Positions 17,685 through 26,808 of a stretch of DNA of 64,000 bases are shown here, in pieces; positions within the stretch are counted from its first letter, which is position 1, and the number at the start of each line of letters is the position of its first letter. The notes under the pieces are model-generated. The model made no database searches, was not told where the DNA came from, and saw nothing but the letters and a program-made list of their open reading frames with translations. This stretch comes from Alsobacter sp045348435. Its GTDB lineage: Bacteria > Pseudomonadota > Alphaproteobacteria > Rhizobiales > Beijerinckiaceae. The position numbers were made by a program, and so were the translations under genes. The DNA lies in NCBI RefSeq assembly GCF_045348435.1, contig NZ_CP157484.1:4340001-4404000 (forward strand), written 5' to 3'.

Positions 17685-18622
17685 CCGCACCCTCCTCCAG
17701 CGGAGCCCTGGACCAGCGGATCGAGGATCTGCTCGTCGGCGCCATCGACCCGCACGTCCATAGCGGCCCGTCCATCGCGCCGCGCAGCGTCGATCACCTC
17801 GAACTCGCCCGGGAGGCCTCGGACGTCGGCTTCGCCGCCATCGTCACCAAGGACCACGACTATTCCGGCGTGATGACGGCGGCGCTGATCGCGCGCCATC
17901 ATCCCGAGTTGAAGACGAAGGTCTATTCCGGCATCGCGCTCAACAATGTCGTGGGCGGCCTCAACCCCTATGCGGTCGAGCACACGGCCGCGATGGGCGG
18001 CAAGATCGTCTGGATGCCGACGCTCTCGGCCGAGAACCACTTCCGGTGGGAAAGGGAGTCCGGCCGCGCCCACCCGGCGTCCACCTCCAAGATCCGGCCG
18101 GCCACCGTCGTGCCCGTGCTGAACGACGACAAGACCGTGCGGGACGACGCCAAGGAGATCCTCGACATCCTCGCCCGCACCGGCATGGCGCTGGCCAGCG
18201 GGCACCTGCATGTGAGCGAAACCTGGATCGTCTTTGAGGAGGCCCGCAAGCGCGGCGTCCAGCGGTTGATCTTCACGCATCCCGAGGACATCGTCGACGC
18301 CAGCCTCAACGACGTGAAGGGCATCGCCGCCATGGGCGCCATGGTGGAGCATTCGCTCTGCATGTTCCTGGAGGGCAACAAGTTTCAGAGCTGCGCGCCC
18401 GAGGACTTGAAGAAGCACATCGATGCGGCCGGCGTGGACAACACCATGCTGTGCTCGGACCTGGGCCAGACCGGCAATATCAGCCCGGTGGAGGGCGTCC
18501 GCCGCGGCGTGAAGCTCTGCCTCGATCTCGGCTACGCGGATGAGGACATCCGCAAGATGGTGTCCCTCAACGCCGCCAAGGTCCTGGGGCTTGAAGGCGA
18601 CCTGCCGTCGCGGGCTCACTGA
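17681..18622 (+). CDS. DUF6282 family protein, probable metal-dependent hydrolase
   Basis: 313 residues. It has an amidohydrolase/PHP-like metal motif near the N-terminus (AIDPHVHSGPS, about 22-32, with H-x-H), KDHDYSG near 59-65, and later histidines in ALASGHLHVSE and IFTHPED. These are consistent with a TIM-barrel metal-dependent hydrolase. I recognise the overall sequence as the DUF6282 type, whose reaction is unknown to me. It overlaps the aldolase gene by 4 bp (ATGA), so the two are translationally coupled. A lactonase or amidase step before the aldolase or BKACE reaction is plausible, but this is inference. Confidence 0.7.
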   Translation: MTAPSSSGALDQRIEDLLVGAIDPHVHSGPSIAPRSVDHLELAREASDVGFAAIVTKDHDYSGVMTAALIARHHPELKTKVYSGIALNNVVGGLNPYAVEHTAAMGGKIVWMPTLSAENHFRWERESGRAHPASTSKIRPATVVPVLNDDKTVRDDAKEILDILARTGMALASGHLHVSETWIVFEEARKRGVQRLIFTHPEDIVDASLNDVKGIAAMGAMVEHSLCMFLEGNKFQSCAPEDLKKHIDAAGVDNTMLCSDLGQTGNISPVEGVRRGVKLCLDLGYADEDIRKMVSLNAAKVLGLEGDLPSRAH

Positions 18623-18694
18623 AGGCATGCAGAATGGCGCCGCGCCGGGCCGTCCGGCGGGCGCACGCGGTCCCCCAATCCACGAGGTTTCACC

Positions 18695-19627
18695 ATGGCG
18701 CAGCCCCGCAAAGTCGTCATCACCTGCGCGGTGACGGGCTCCATCCACACGCCGTCGATGTCGCCCCACCTGCCCATCACCGCCGAGGAGATCGCCGAGG
18801 CGGCGATCGGGGCGGCGCAGGCCGGCGCCGCAGTCGTTCACCTGCATGCGCGCGATCCGCAGGACGGCCGGCCGGACCAGTCTCCCGAGCGGTTCGCCCC
18901 GTTTCTGAAAGTCATCAAGCAGCGCTCGAACGTGGTGGTGAACATCACCACCGGCGGCGCGCCCACCATGTCGGTCGAGGAACGCCTGCGGCCGGTGGCG
19001 ACCTTCAAGCCCGAAGTCGCGTCCCTCAACATGGGATCGATGAATTTCGGCCTGTTTCCGATGCTGGACCGCTTCAAGGAGTTCCGGCACGAGTGGGAGC
19101 GGCCTTATCTGGAGGGCTCGAAGGAGCGCATCTTCAAGAACACCTTCGCCGACATCGAGATGATCCTGCGCACCTGCGCGGACAACGGCACCCGCTTCGA
19201 GATCGAGTGCTACGACATCGGCCACCTCTATACGCTGGCTCATTTCGTCGACCGCGGCCTCGTCAAGCCGCCCTTCTTCGTCCAGAGCGTGTTCGGCATC
19301 CTGGGCGGCATCGGCACGCATCCCGAGGACGTCATGCATATGCGCCGGACCGCCGACCGGCTGTTCGGCGACGCCTATCGCTGGTCGGTGCTGGGCGCTG
19401 GACGCAACCAGTTCGCCATCGCGGCGCAGGCGGCCGCCATGGGCGGCAATGTCCGCGTCGGACTGGAGGACTCCATCTGGATCGGACCCGGCCGGCTGGC
19501 GCAGTCCAACGCCGAGCAGGTGACGCGCGCGCGCCAGATCATCGAGGGCCTGGGGCTGGAGATCGCCTCGCCGGACGACGCCCGCGAGATCCTGCAGCTC
19601 AAGGGCGGCGACCGGGTCGCGTTCTGA
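18695..19627 (+). CDS. Beta-keto acid cleavage enzyme (BKACE, DUF849)
   Basis: 310 residues. BKACE enzymes condense a beta-keto acid with acetyl-CoA to give acetoacetate and a new acyl-CoA; the founder, Kce, acts on 3-keto-5-aminohexanoate. The zinc ligands H49 and H51 (VVHLHARDPQDG) and the pair E258-D259 (VGLEDSIW) are present, as is the conserved NITTGG (about 83-88). The family is very diverse in substrate. The neighbouring aldolase, hydrolase-like protein, reductase and importer suggest a dedicated pathway yielding a beta-keto acid. The next gene overlaps its stop by 1 bp. Confidence 0.85.
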   Translation: MAQPRKVVITCAVTGSIHTPSMSPHLPITAEEIAEAAIGAAQAGAAVVHLHARDPQDGRPDQSPERFAPFLKVIKQRSNVVVNITTGGAPTMSVEERLRPVATFKPEVASLNMGSMNFGLFPMLDRFKEFRHEWERPYLEGSKERIFKNTFADIEMILRTCADNGTRFEIECYDIGHLYTLAHFVDRGLVKPPFFVQSVFGILGGIGTHPEDVMHMRRTADRLFGDAYRWSVLGAGRNQFAIAAQAAAMGGNVRVGLEDSIWIGPGRLAQSNAEQVTRARQIIEGLGLEIASPDDAREILQLKGGDRVAF

Positions 19628-20346
19628 TGCGCGCCCTCATCGTCTACGCCCATCCCGAGCCGACCTCCTTCAACGCCGCGCTCCGCGACGCCGCCGTGGC
19701 GGCGATCCGGGCCGCCGGCCACGAGGCCGAGGTCTCCGACCTCTACGCCGATCGCTTCGACCCGGTGGCCGGCCGGCGCGACTTCACCACCGTGGCCGAC
19801 CCGGACCGCTTCCACTATCAGGCGGAGCAGGAACTCGCCGCCCGCACGGGCGGCTTCGCGCCGGACATCCAACGCGAGCAGGAGCGCGTCCGCGCCGCCG
19901 ACGTGCTCATCCTGCAATTCCCGCTCTGGTGGGGAGCGCCGCCCGCGATCCTGAAAGGCTGGTTCGAGCGCGTGCTCGCCTATGGGTTCGCCTATGTGGA
20001 CGGGCGACGCTTCGATACGGGGTTGTTCAAGGGGCGGCGGGCCCTGTTCTCGGTCACGACCGGCGGCACGCCCGAACGCTTCTCGCCCGAGGGCGTCTAT
20101 GGCGACATCGGCCAGGTGCTCTATCCGGTGGAGCGGCTGCTGCTCCAGTATATGGGATACCAAGTCCTTCCGCCCTTCGTGTCCTACGCGGCGCCGCGCG
20201 TCTCTCAAGCCGAGCGCGAAGCCTATCTGCGCGATTGGGCCGACACGGTGACGGCGGCGGTCGGCACGCCAGTCCGACGCACCGAGCTCGACGCCCAGGC
20301 CAGCCTGAGCGGGGTGGGGTCCGGCGCGTGGGGCCGCAAGGTCTAG
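19627..20346 (+). CDS. NAD(P)H:quinone oxidoreductase, flavodoxin fold (KefF/NQO1/MdaB-like)
   Basis: 239 residues starting MRALIVYAHPEPTSFNAAL, the FMN/FAD-binding start of the NQO1/KefF family, followed by QFPLWWGAPPAILKGWFERV (about 98-117) and the SVTTGGTPE loop. Family members reduce quinones or other electrophiles with NAD(P)H. Start and previous stop overlap by 1 bp (TGATG), so it belongs to the aldolase-DUF6282-BKACE operon. The 3' end overlaps the convergent ArsR gene by 4 bp. The physiological acceptor is unknown. Confidence 0.8.
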   Translation: MRALIVYAHPEPTSFNAALRDAAVAAIRAAGHEAEVSDLYADRFDPVAGRRDFTTVADPDRFHYQAEQELAARTGGFAPDIQREQERVRAADVLILQFPLWWGAPPAILKGWFERVLAYGFAYVDGRRFDTGLFKGRRALFSVTTGGTPERFSPEGVYGDIGQVLYPVERLLLQYMGYQVLPPFVSYAAPRVSQAEREAYLRDWADTVTAAVGTPVRRTELDAQASLSGVGSGAWGRKV

Positions 20347-21374
20347 CGCGCCTCGCGCGGCCGCAGGTGCAGGCGCATCAGGATGTCCTGGTTGTGGTTG
20401 CCGAAGCCGCGCCCGAAGATGTTGACGCCGCCCGGATGCGACGCGCTCGGCTCGATGCCGACGCGCAGCCGGATCGAGTGGTGGTCGGAGAGCGACAGGT
20501 CCGCCAGCGACACGTCCGAGAGCTTCTGGTCGTTCATGAAGGAGCCTGACGGCGTGATGCGCCAGCGGGTCAGCACGCCATATTGCGAGCCTTCCAGCTT
20601 CCACCAGCGCGGAGTGAGCGCGCCGCGGCGGTCGCCATAGTCGCCCGGGCAGGTCCAGGTGCCGGCCTTCACGCCGTTCACCCACAGGCTGATGTCGGAG
20701 GGCCAGTTGGTGTTGGTGCCAGGCACCTCGGACGACAGCTCCATCTGGAACTCGATTTCGGCGAGATCTGCCTTCAGCACCTTGGCGTTGTTGGGGAACT
20801 TGTATTCGACGAAGCCCCGGCCGAACCAGATCAGCGCCGCCTGCACGCGGCACGGGTCGAGGAACAGGTCCGGCACGTCCAGTACGCCCATGATGCTCTG
20901 CGTCGAGCACATGCCGCAGGGCGCGGAGACGTCGTAGCTGGTGTAGAGGCCGAGCGGCATCTCCACCTCGATGACGTTCTTGTCCCGGCTGGGGTCGTCG
21001 GCGTCGAGCCGCACGACGATTTCGTCGAAGCGCGCCGAGCAGATCTTCTGCTGCCCCTTCGCGGCCTTGGCCATGTCGGTGAGGATCAGCTCGGACTCTT
21101 CGAGGATCTGGATGTTGGTCGCGATGGTGGACTGGGGCAGCCCGAGCTTTTCGGCGATCTGGTTGACGTTCAGCGCCCCGCTGCGGCGCAGCAGCCTGAG
21201 AATGCGCACCCGGACCGGCGACGCCAGTCCGCGAATGACGTCGAACTGGCGCTCCGGGTTCACCACCAGGAAGCTGCGCCCGGCGGCCTCCCGCGCGTCG
21301 TCGCGGGCCCTGTCGGCTTTGGCGGCGGGCTCCTTTGAGCCCGTCGCGGTCTTTGCGCCCTTGCGGTCCAGCAT
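20343..21374 (-). CDS. ArsR-type winged-helix regulator with large C-terminal domain
   Basis: 343 residues, about three times the length of a classical ArsR protein. The winged helix lies at about 45-105 (LASPVRVRILRLLRRSGALNVNQIAEKLG, then STIATNIQILEESELI). The remaining roughly 230 residues form a beta-rich, tryptophan-rich domain with a CGMC pair near 150 and motifs such as GFGNHNQD near the end. This may be a carbohydrate-sensing module. It is the last gene of the operon encoding a dipeptide-type importer and a GH51 arabinofuranosidase, so it is likely the local sugar-responsive regulator. I chose the ATG at 21374; the frame continues upstream but over the GH51 gap. Confidence 0.75.
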   Translation of the reverse strand: MLDRKGAKTATGSKEPAAKADRARDDAREAAGRSFLVVNPERQFDVIRGLASPVRVRILRLLRRSGALNVNQIAEKLGLPQSTIATNIQILEESELILTDMAKAAKGQQKICSARFDEIVVRLDADDPSRDKNVIEVEMPLGLYTSYDVSAPCGMCSTQSIMGVLDVPDLFLDPCRVQAALIWFGRGFVEYKFPNNAKVLKADLAEIEFQMELSSEVPGTNTNWPSDISLWVNGVKAGTWTCPGDYGDRRGALTPRWWKLEGSQYGVLTRWRITPSGSFMNDQKLSDVSLADLSLSDHHSIRLRVGIEPSASHPGGVNIFGRGFGNHNQDILMRLHLRPREAR

Positions 21375-21415
21375 CGTTCGATCCCCAGCCGGACCGGCCC
21401 GCGGCCCCCGGCGCT

Positions 21416-22960
21416 TCAGTTCGCCTTCAGGTGAATGACGTTCCAGGAGGCGGGTTTCAGCGTCGCGCGGATGCGCCCGCCATCCACCACCACGCCATGC
21501 AGCGCCGCCGGCGTGACGCGCTCGGGCGCGTTCTTGTCGTTGATGGCGCCGAGATCGTCGTGCCGCAGCTCCAAGGCCTGGTCGACGACCAGCCGGCCGA
21601 AGCCGCGCGCATCGATGCTGACGTCCATGTCCTGCGTGATGTCGCGGTTGAGCAGGAAGAGCGACAGCCCGCCCTTCTCGTCGGCGACGGCCGACAGCTT
21701 GAGATAATCCACATTGGTGACCGGGTAGGACACTTCCTGCGATCCGCGCGGGTCGTAGTATTCGGAATCGTAGCTTTCGCTCTCCACCTGCGCGCGCAGC
21801 ACCTTGCCGCGGCCGAACTTCGACATCTGCGCGAAGGGGTGGAAGATGGTCTGGCGCCAGGCCGGGCCGCCGGTCTCGGTCATGATCGGCGCGATCACGT
21901 TCACGAGCTGCGCCAGGCAGGCCGACTTCACGCGATCGGCGTGGTTGAGGAGCGAGATGCAGGCGCCGCCGAAAGCCAGCGCGTCCTCCATCGTGTAGAT
22001 CTCCTCCAGGATCGGCGGCGCCACCGGCCAGCCTTCCTTGACGCGATCCTGGCGCTTGCGGCGGGTCCGGTACCACACGTTCCACTCGTCGAAGCTCAGC
22101 ATCATGCGCTTGGTGGAGCGCCGGCGCGCCGCGACGCCGTCCGCGATGGCCACGACCTCGTCGATGAAGTTGTCCATCAGGTCCGGCGAGGCCAGGAAGG
22201 AGGCCGTGTCCTCCTTGTAGTTGTTGAGATAGGTGTGCAGCGAAATGAATTCGGCGTGGTCGAAGGTGTGCTCGAGCACCTCGTCTTCCCAGCGCCCATA
22301 GGTCGGCATGTTGCGCGCCGAGGAGCCGCAGGCGGCGAGCTCGATGGTCGGGTCGATCCAGCGCATCATCTTGGCCGCTTCCTTGGCGACCATGCCGTAT
22401 TGCGTGGCGGTCTTGTATTCCATTTGCCAGGGGCCATCCATTTCATTGCCCAGGCACCAGAATTTCACCGCGTGCGGCTGCTCCCAGCCGTGCTGCTTGC
22501 GCAGGTCGGACCAGTAGGTGCCGCCCGGGTGATTGCAGTACTCGACCAGATTGCGGGCCGCGTCGCCGCCGCGCGTGCCGAGGTTCACGGCCATCATGGG
22601 CTCGACCTCGGCGGCCTTGCACCAGTCCATGAACTCGTTGGTCCCGAAGGTGTTCGGCTCCGTCGTAAACCACGCGAGATCGAGCCGCGTCGGGCGCTGG
22701 TCCACCGGGCCCACGCCATCTTCCCAGTTGTAGCCCGAAACGAAGTTGCCGCCGGGGTAGCGCATGATGGTCGGTCCGAGCTCGCGTACGAGATCCAGCA
22801 CGTCGCGGCGAAAGCCTTTCTCGTCGGCAGTCGCATGGCCGGGCTCGTAGATGCCGCCATACACGCAGCGCCCGAGATGCTCGACGAAGGCGCCGAACAG
22901 GCGCGGGTCGGTCTGCCCGATCGCGAAGTCGCGATCCATGAGGACGGTGGCTTTTCTCAT
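21416..22960 (-). CDS. Intracellular alpha-N-arabinofuranosidase, GH51
   Basis: 514 residues, full length for GH51, with no signal peptide, so cytoplasmic. It releases terminal alpha-L-arabinofuranosyl residues from oligosaccharides. The N-terminal signature LFGAFVEHLGRCVYGGIYEPGH (about 21-42) and the catalytic pair are intact: acid/base E173 in CLGNEMDG and nucleophile E292 in LSFDEWNVWY. The C-terminal beta-sandwich ends NVIHLKAN. A GGGAG ribosome-binding site precedes the start. It is encoded with an importer and an ArsR-like regulator, so the operon likely takes up intact arabino-oligosaccharides and trims them inside the cell. Confidence 0.92.
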   Translation of the reverse strand: MRKATVLMDRDFAIGQTDPRLFGAFVEHLGRCVYGGIYEPGHATADEKGFRRDVLDLVRELGPTIMRYPGGNFVSGYNWEDGVGPVDQRPTRLDLAWFTTEPNTFGTNEFMDWCKAAEVEPMMAVNLGTRGGDAARNLVEYCNHPGGTYWSDLRKQHGWEQPHAVKFWCLGNEMDGPWQMEYKTATQYGMVAKEAAKMMRWIDPTIELAACGSSARNMPTYGRWEDEVLEHTFDHAEFISLHTYLNNYKEDTASFLASPDLMDNFIDEVVAIADGVAARRRSTKRMMLSFDEWNVWYRTRRKRQDRVKEGWPVAPPILEEIYTMEDALAFGGACISLLNHADRVKSACLAQLVNVIAPIMTETGGPAWRQTIFHPFAQMSKFGRGKVLRAQVESESYDSEYYDPRGSQEVSYPVTNVDYLKLSAVADEKGGLSLFLLNRDITQDMDVSIDARGFGRLVVDQALELRHDDLGAINDKNAPERVTPAALHGVVVDGGRIRATLKPASWNVIHLKAN

Positions 22961-22989
22961 CGTGGTCTCCCGAGAAGGGGTTCTGAGTT

Positions 22990-23808
22990 TCAGGAAGCGA
23001 GAGCCCGCGGCGAGTCGGGCGTCAGCACCGCCTCGCGCAACTGGCGTGAATAGGGATGCTGAGGGGCGGCCAGCACGGCGCGGGCGTCGCCCGCCTCCAC
23101 GACTTCGCCCTTCTGCATGATGATGATGCGGTCGCTGATCGAGTACGCGGTCGCGAGGTCATGCGTGATGTAGATGATCGAGATGCCGAGCTCGTCGCGC
23201 AGCGCCTTGAACAGGTTGACGATGGCCATGCGCAGCGAGGCGTCCACCATCGACACCGGCTCGTCGGCCACGATCAGCTTGGGGTTGGAGAGAAGCGCCC
23301 GCGCGATGGCGACGCGCTGCAATTGCCCGCCCGAAAGCTCGTGCGGGAAGCGGCCCTTGGCCTCCGTGAGCGACAGCCCGACCTTGCGCAGCGCCTCGTC
23401 GGCGAGCCGCTCGGCCTCCGCGTCGTCGCGCGCCGCCCCAAACCGGCGGGCGGTGAGAAACAGGTAGCGGTCGAGCTGCTTCAGCGGGTTAAAGGCCTCG
23501 AACGGGTTCTGGAAGATCGGCTGCACGGCGTGCATGAAGCGCATCCGATCCGCCTTGCCGTGCAGCGCGCCGACGTCGAGGCCGTCGAACTGCAGGCTGC
23601 CGCCGGTCGGGCGCTCGATGCCGAGGATCATGCGGGCCGTGGTGGACTTGCCGCTGCCGGACTCGCCGATGATCGTGAAGATCTCGGCCTTGCTGGCGTC
23701 GATCGTGAAGGACAGGTCCTTCACGGCCTCGATCCGGCGGCGGCGAAAGAAACCGCCGCGCGCGAAGGTCTTGGACACGTGGTCCAGCCGCAGCAGGGGC
23801 TCGCTCAT
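22990..23808 (-). CDS. Dipeptide/oligosaccharide-type ABC transporter ATP-binding protein (DppF-like)
   Basis: 272 residues. Walker A GESGSGKST (about 45-53), signature LSGGQLQRVAIARAL and Walker B LIVADEPVSMVD are present. It starts MSEPLLRLDHVSKTFARGGFF and lacks the long C-terminal oligopeptide-transporter extension. The start overlaps the stop of the DppD-like gene by 4 bp. Its position in an operon with GH51 suggests it serves a sugar rather than a peptide importer. Confidence 0.9.
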   Translation of the reverse strand: MSEPLLRLDHVSKTFARGGFFRRRRIEAVKDLSFTIDASKAEIFTIIGESGSGKSTTARMILGIERPTGGSLQFDGLDVGALHGKADRMRFMHAVQPIFQNPFEAFNPLKQLDRYLFLTARRFGAARDDAEAERLADEALRKVGLSLTEAKGRFPHELSGGQLQRVAIARALLSNPKLIVADEPVSMVDASLRMAIVNLFKALRDELGISIIYITHDLATAYSISDRIIIMQKGEVVEAGDARAVLAAPQHPYSRQLREAVLTPDSPRALAS

Positions 23809-24857
23809 GCGGCGGCTCCCGGGTTCACGGCGTGGCAGGCCACCCGGTGGCCGGGCAGGCTCTCCACCATGGGCGGGACCTGCCGGGCGCAGACCTCCAT
23901 GGCGAGCGGGCAACGCGGATGGAAGCGGCAGCCGGTCGGCGGATCGGCGAGGTTGGGCGGGCTGCCCTCCAGGCTCTTGCGTGGCGTGTCGTCGCCGATG
24001 CGCGGCAGGCTGCCGATGAGGTACACCGTGTAGGGATGCAGCGGCCGGGAGAAGATCTCCGGCGTCGGCGCCTCTTCCACCAGCCGCCCACCATACATGA
24101 TGCCGAGCCGGTCGGTGAGATGCGCGTGCACGCCCATGTCGTGCGTGACGAACAGCACCGAGGAGCCCATCTCCTGCTGGATGGATCGGATCATGCCGAG
24201 CACGTCCTTCTGGACGATCACGTCCAGCGCCGTGGTCGGCTCGTCCGCGATGATGAAGTCCGGCTTGCAGATGGTCGCCAGCGCGATCGTGACGCGCTGG
24301 CGCATGCCGCCCGAGAGCTCGTGCGGATAGGCCCGCAGCACGGCCGGATCGAGCCGCACACGCGCCAGATGAGCGACGACGCGCTCCTCGAACTGCTTGC
24401 GTGAGCCGCCAAGGTGCCGCCAGGCGAAATCCTGGAAGGTGCTGATCACCCGGCGCATCGGGTTCAGCACGTTCATGGAGCCTTGCATCACGTAAGAGAG
24501 GTGGCGCCAGCGCACCCGCTCCACCTCGGCCGCCGGCGCGGCATGGAGGCCCGGATAGCCCGGCATGAAGCTGAAATGGACGCTGCCGCCCACCACCTGC
24601 AAGGGCGGCTTGATCGCGCCCGCGATAGTCTTGATCAGCGTGGTCTTGCCCGAGCTGGATTCGCCGGCCAGCCCGTAGATCTCGTTGCGGCGCACGTCGA
24701 AGGTCACGCCGTCCACGGCGCGCACCTCGCGGCTGACGCCAAAATGCTGCGTCCGGAAATGCGCCTGGATGTCGTCCACCCGCAGCACGGGATCGCGGTC
24801 GGCCGCGGGGCCGGCAACGGGCGAGGTCGGGGCGTGGAGCGCCACGGGGCCGCTCAT
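23805..24857 (-). CDS. Dipeptide/oligosaccharide-type ABC transporter ATP-binding protein (DppD-like)
   Basis: 350 residues. Walker A GESSSGKTT (about 56-64) differs slightly from the usual GxSGSGKS/T. The signature LSGGMRQRVTIALA and Walker B FIIADEPTTALD are intact. The C-terminal oligo_HPY region carries the cysteine motif GCRFHPRCPLAMEVC. It works with the DppF-like ATPase and the two permeases; gene overlap on both sides indicates one transcript. Confidence 0.9.
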   Translation of the reverse strand: MSGPVALHAPTSPVAGPAADRDPVLRVDDIQAHFRTQHFGVSREVRAVDGVTFDVRRNEIYGLAGESSSGKTTLIKTIAGAIKPPLQVVGGSVHFSFMPGYPGLHAAPAAEVERVRWRHLSYVMQGSMNVLNPMRRVISTFQDFAWRHLGGSRKQFEERVVAHLARVRLDPAVLRAYPHELSGGMRQRVTIALATICKPDFIIADEPTTALDVIVQKDVLGMIRSIQQEMGSSVLFVTHDMGVHAHLTDRLGIMYGGRLVEEAPTPEIFSRPLHPYTVYLIGSLPRIGDDTPRKSLEGSPPNLADPPTGCRFHPRCPLAMEVCARQVPPMVESLPGHRVACHAVNPGAAA

Positions 24858-25720
24858 CGCGCGCCTCCGCCCATGCGGCTCAGCCGGCTGCGCGGGTCGA
24901 TGTACTCGTTCATCGACACGGCCAGGAGGAAAAGGCCTACGAAGGCCATGATGACGACCGCGATCGGGAAGGCGATCCACCACCAGATCCCGGCCACGAT
25001 GGCGGTGTGCTGGTTGGCCCAGTAGATCATGCCGCCGATGGTGGGGGTGTTGATGTCCGTGAAGCCCAGCACCGAGAGCGTCACCTCCAGGCCGATCGAC
25101 CAGTTCATGTTGTTCATCGTGGTCGAGAACACGATGGGCATGACGTAGGGCAGGTGCTCGCGCACCAGGATCTCGCGGGTGCTCATCCCTGAGAACACGG
25201 CCGTCTGGCTGAACTCCCGCGTCTTCAGGCTCATCGCGACGGCGCGAATCAGGCGCGCGTCATAGGCCCAGCCCAGCGTCGCCATGATCATGGCCAGCAT
25301 CAGCCACGTCATGCTGTCGCGCATGACGAAGTAGAACAGCACCAGGATGGGAAAGAGCGGGATGACAATGAAGGTGTCGTTCACGGCCATCAGCGCGCGG
25401 TCCACCCAGCCGCCCTTGTAGCCGCTCAAGAGCCCGATCACGAGCGACAGCACCCGGCTGATCAGCGCCACCGTGAGCCCGAACAGCAGCGTGTTGCGGA
25501 TGGCGACGCAGACCTGCCAGAACACGTCCTGCCCGCGCGAGGTGGTGCCGAACCAGTAGGCGGTCGAGGGCGGAACGTCCGGCGGCACGACATAGACGTC
25601 GCCGGGCGGATAGGGCGAGAACACGGACAGGACCGAGAGCCCGACCACGATCCCGACCAGGATGATCCCGATCCGGAATTCGAGATTGTATTTCAGGAGG
25701 TCGCGCAGGATCGCCAGCAT
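24854..25720 (-). CDS. Dipeptide/oligosaccharide-type ABC transporter permease (DppC-like)
   Basis: 288 residues. The N-terminal membrane segment is followed by a periplasmic stretch (VVPPDVPPSTAYWFGTTSRG), then the binding-protein-dependent transport domain with the coupling loop about TREFSQTAVFSGMSTREILVREHLP. It starts MLAILRDLLKYN, and its start overlaps the stop of the DppB-like gene by 1 bp. It pairs with the DppB-like permease. Confidence 0.88.
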   Translation of the reverse strand: MLAILRDLLKYNLEFRIGIILVGIVVGLSVLSVFSPYPPGDVYVVPPDVPPSTAYWFGTTSRGQDVFWQVCVAIRNTLLFGLTVALISRVLSLVIGLLSGYKGGWVDRALMAVNDTFIVIPLFPILVLFYFVMRDSMTWLMLAMIMATLGWAYDARLIRAVAMSLKTREFSQTAVFSGMSTREILVREHLPYVMPIVFSTTMNNMNWSIGLEVTLSVLGFTDINTPTIGGMIYWANQHTAIVAGIWWWIAFPIAVVIMAFVGLFLLAVSMNEYIDPRSRLSRMGGGAR

Positions 25721-26724
25721 CAGGCCACCTGCACGCGTGGGTCGAGAAGCGGGTAGAGGAGGTCGATCGCCAGCACGCCGGCCGAGACGCCCAGGATCGA
25801 GATCGTGGTGACGCCCAGCACGAGCCCGTAGTCGCCGGCGTAGACGGCGTCCACCAGCAGCGTGCCGACGCCCGGATAGCCAAACACTTTCTCGGTGATG
25901 ATGGCGCCGTTGAAGATGCCGCCGAGCGACATCGCCAGCCCGGTCACCTGCGGCCCCAGCGCGTTGCGCATGACATAGGAGCCCAGGATCCGCCCGCGGT
26001 TGACGCCGCCGAGCTCGGCGAACTGCACGTAGTCCTCGGTGACGATGTTGGACACCAGCGACCGCATGCCGAGGAACCAGCTGCCCACCCCAATCAGGAT
26101 CAGCGACAGGGCCGGCAGGATGGAGTGCTTCAGCACGCTGCCGATGAAGGCCAGCGTCCAGCCCTGCGGCAGGTTCATGGCCGAGCCGCCCGTGATCGGC
26201 AGAACCGGCCACAGGAAGCCGAACACCACCAGGAGCATCAGCGCGACGATGTAATAGGGGATCGGATGCAGCCCCATCGCGACCACGCCCATCAGCTTGA
26301 ACGAGCGGCTGCGCTGGTAGTAGCCGGCGAGGCCGCCGAGCAGGTTGCCGAGCGCCCAGGTCACCAGGGTCGAGACGAACAGCAGCCCCACCGTCCACGG
26401 CAGGGCCCGCCCGATCAGGGCCGACACCGGCGTCGGAAACGCCGACATCGACGGCCCGAAATCGGCTCGCAGGATGCGCGACCAGAACGTGAGGTACTGC
26501 TCGCGCCAGGAGCCGCCGACGCCATAGAGCTCCTTCAGCGACTGGCGCATCTGCTCGATGGCCTCCGGCGCGGTGTTGCCGAAGGAGGTCACCGCCGAGA
26601 TCGATTGCTCGACCGGGTCGATGGGCGTGGCGTGGGTGACCACATAGGCGATGTTCACGCCGATGAAGACGACCAGCACGAATTGCCCGAGCCGCTTGGC
26701 CAGGTAGGCGAGGTAACCGCTCAT
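25720..26724 (-). CDS. Dipeptide/oligosaccharide-type ABC transporter permease (DppB-like)
   Basis: 334 residues with about six membrane segments. The N-terminus YLAKRLGQFVLVVFIGVNIAYVVTHATP is typical of DppB/OppB, with the coupling region about EDYVQFAELGGVNRGRILGSYVMRNALGP. An 84-bp gap containing a strong hairpin separates it from the binding-protein gene, so its expression is probably lower than that of the binding protein. Confidence 0.88.
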   Translation of the reverse strand: MSGYLAYLAKRLGQFVLVVFIGVNIAYVVTHATPIDPVEQSISAVTSFGNTAPEAIEQMRQSLKELYGVGGSWREQYLTFWSRILRADFGPSMSAFPTPVSALIGRALPWTVGLLFVSTLVTWALGNLLGGLAGYYQRSRSFKLMGVVAMGLHPIPYYIVALMLLVVFGFLWPVLPITGGSAMNLPQGWTLAFIGSVLKHSILPALSLILIGVGSWFLGMRSLVSNIVTEDYVQFAELGGVNRGRILGSYVMRNALGPQVTGLAMSLGGIFNGAIITEKVFGYPGVGTLLVDAVYAGDYGLVLGVTTISILGVSAGVLAIDLLYPLLDPRVQVA

Positions 26725-26750
26725 GGGCCTTCCGGGATGCGGGGGGCTGT

Positions 26751-26777
26751 CGGGCGGCGGACCCTTTCCGCCGCCCG
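26751..26777 (-). other. Intercistronic hairpin between binding-protein and permease genes
   Basis: A perfect 11-bp stem (arms 26751-26761 and 26767-26777) closes a 5-nt loop. All pairs but one are G-C, and there is no T-run. It lies between the stop of the solute-binding gene and the start of the DppB-like permease. Hairpins in this position in ABC operons commonly protect the upstream message or partly terminate transcription, keeping the binding protein in excess. Confidence 0.6.
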
Positions 26778-26808
26778 TCTCCGGACGATGTCGAGGCGCG
26801 CCCGCGCC

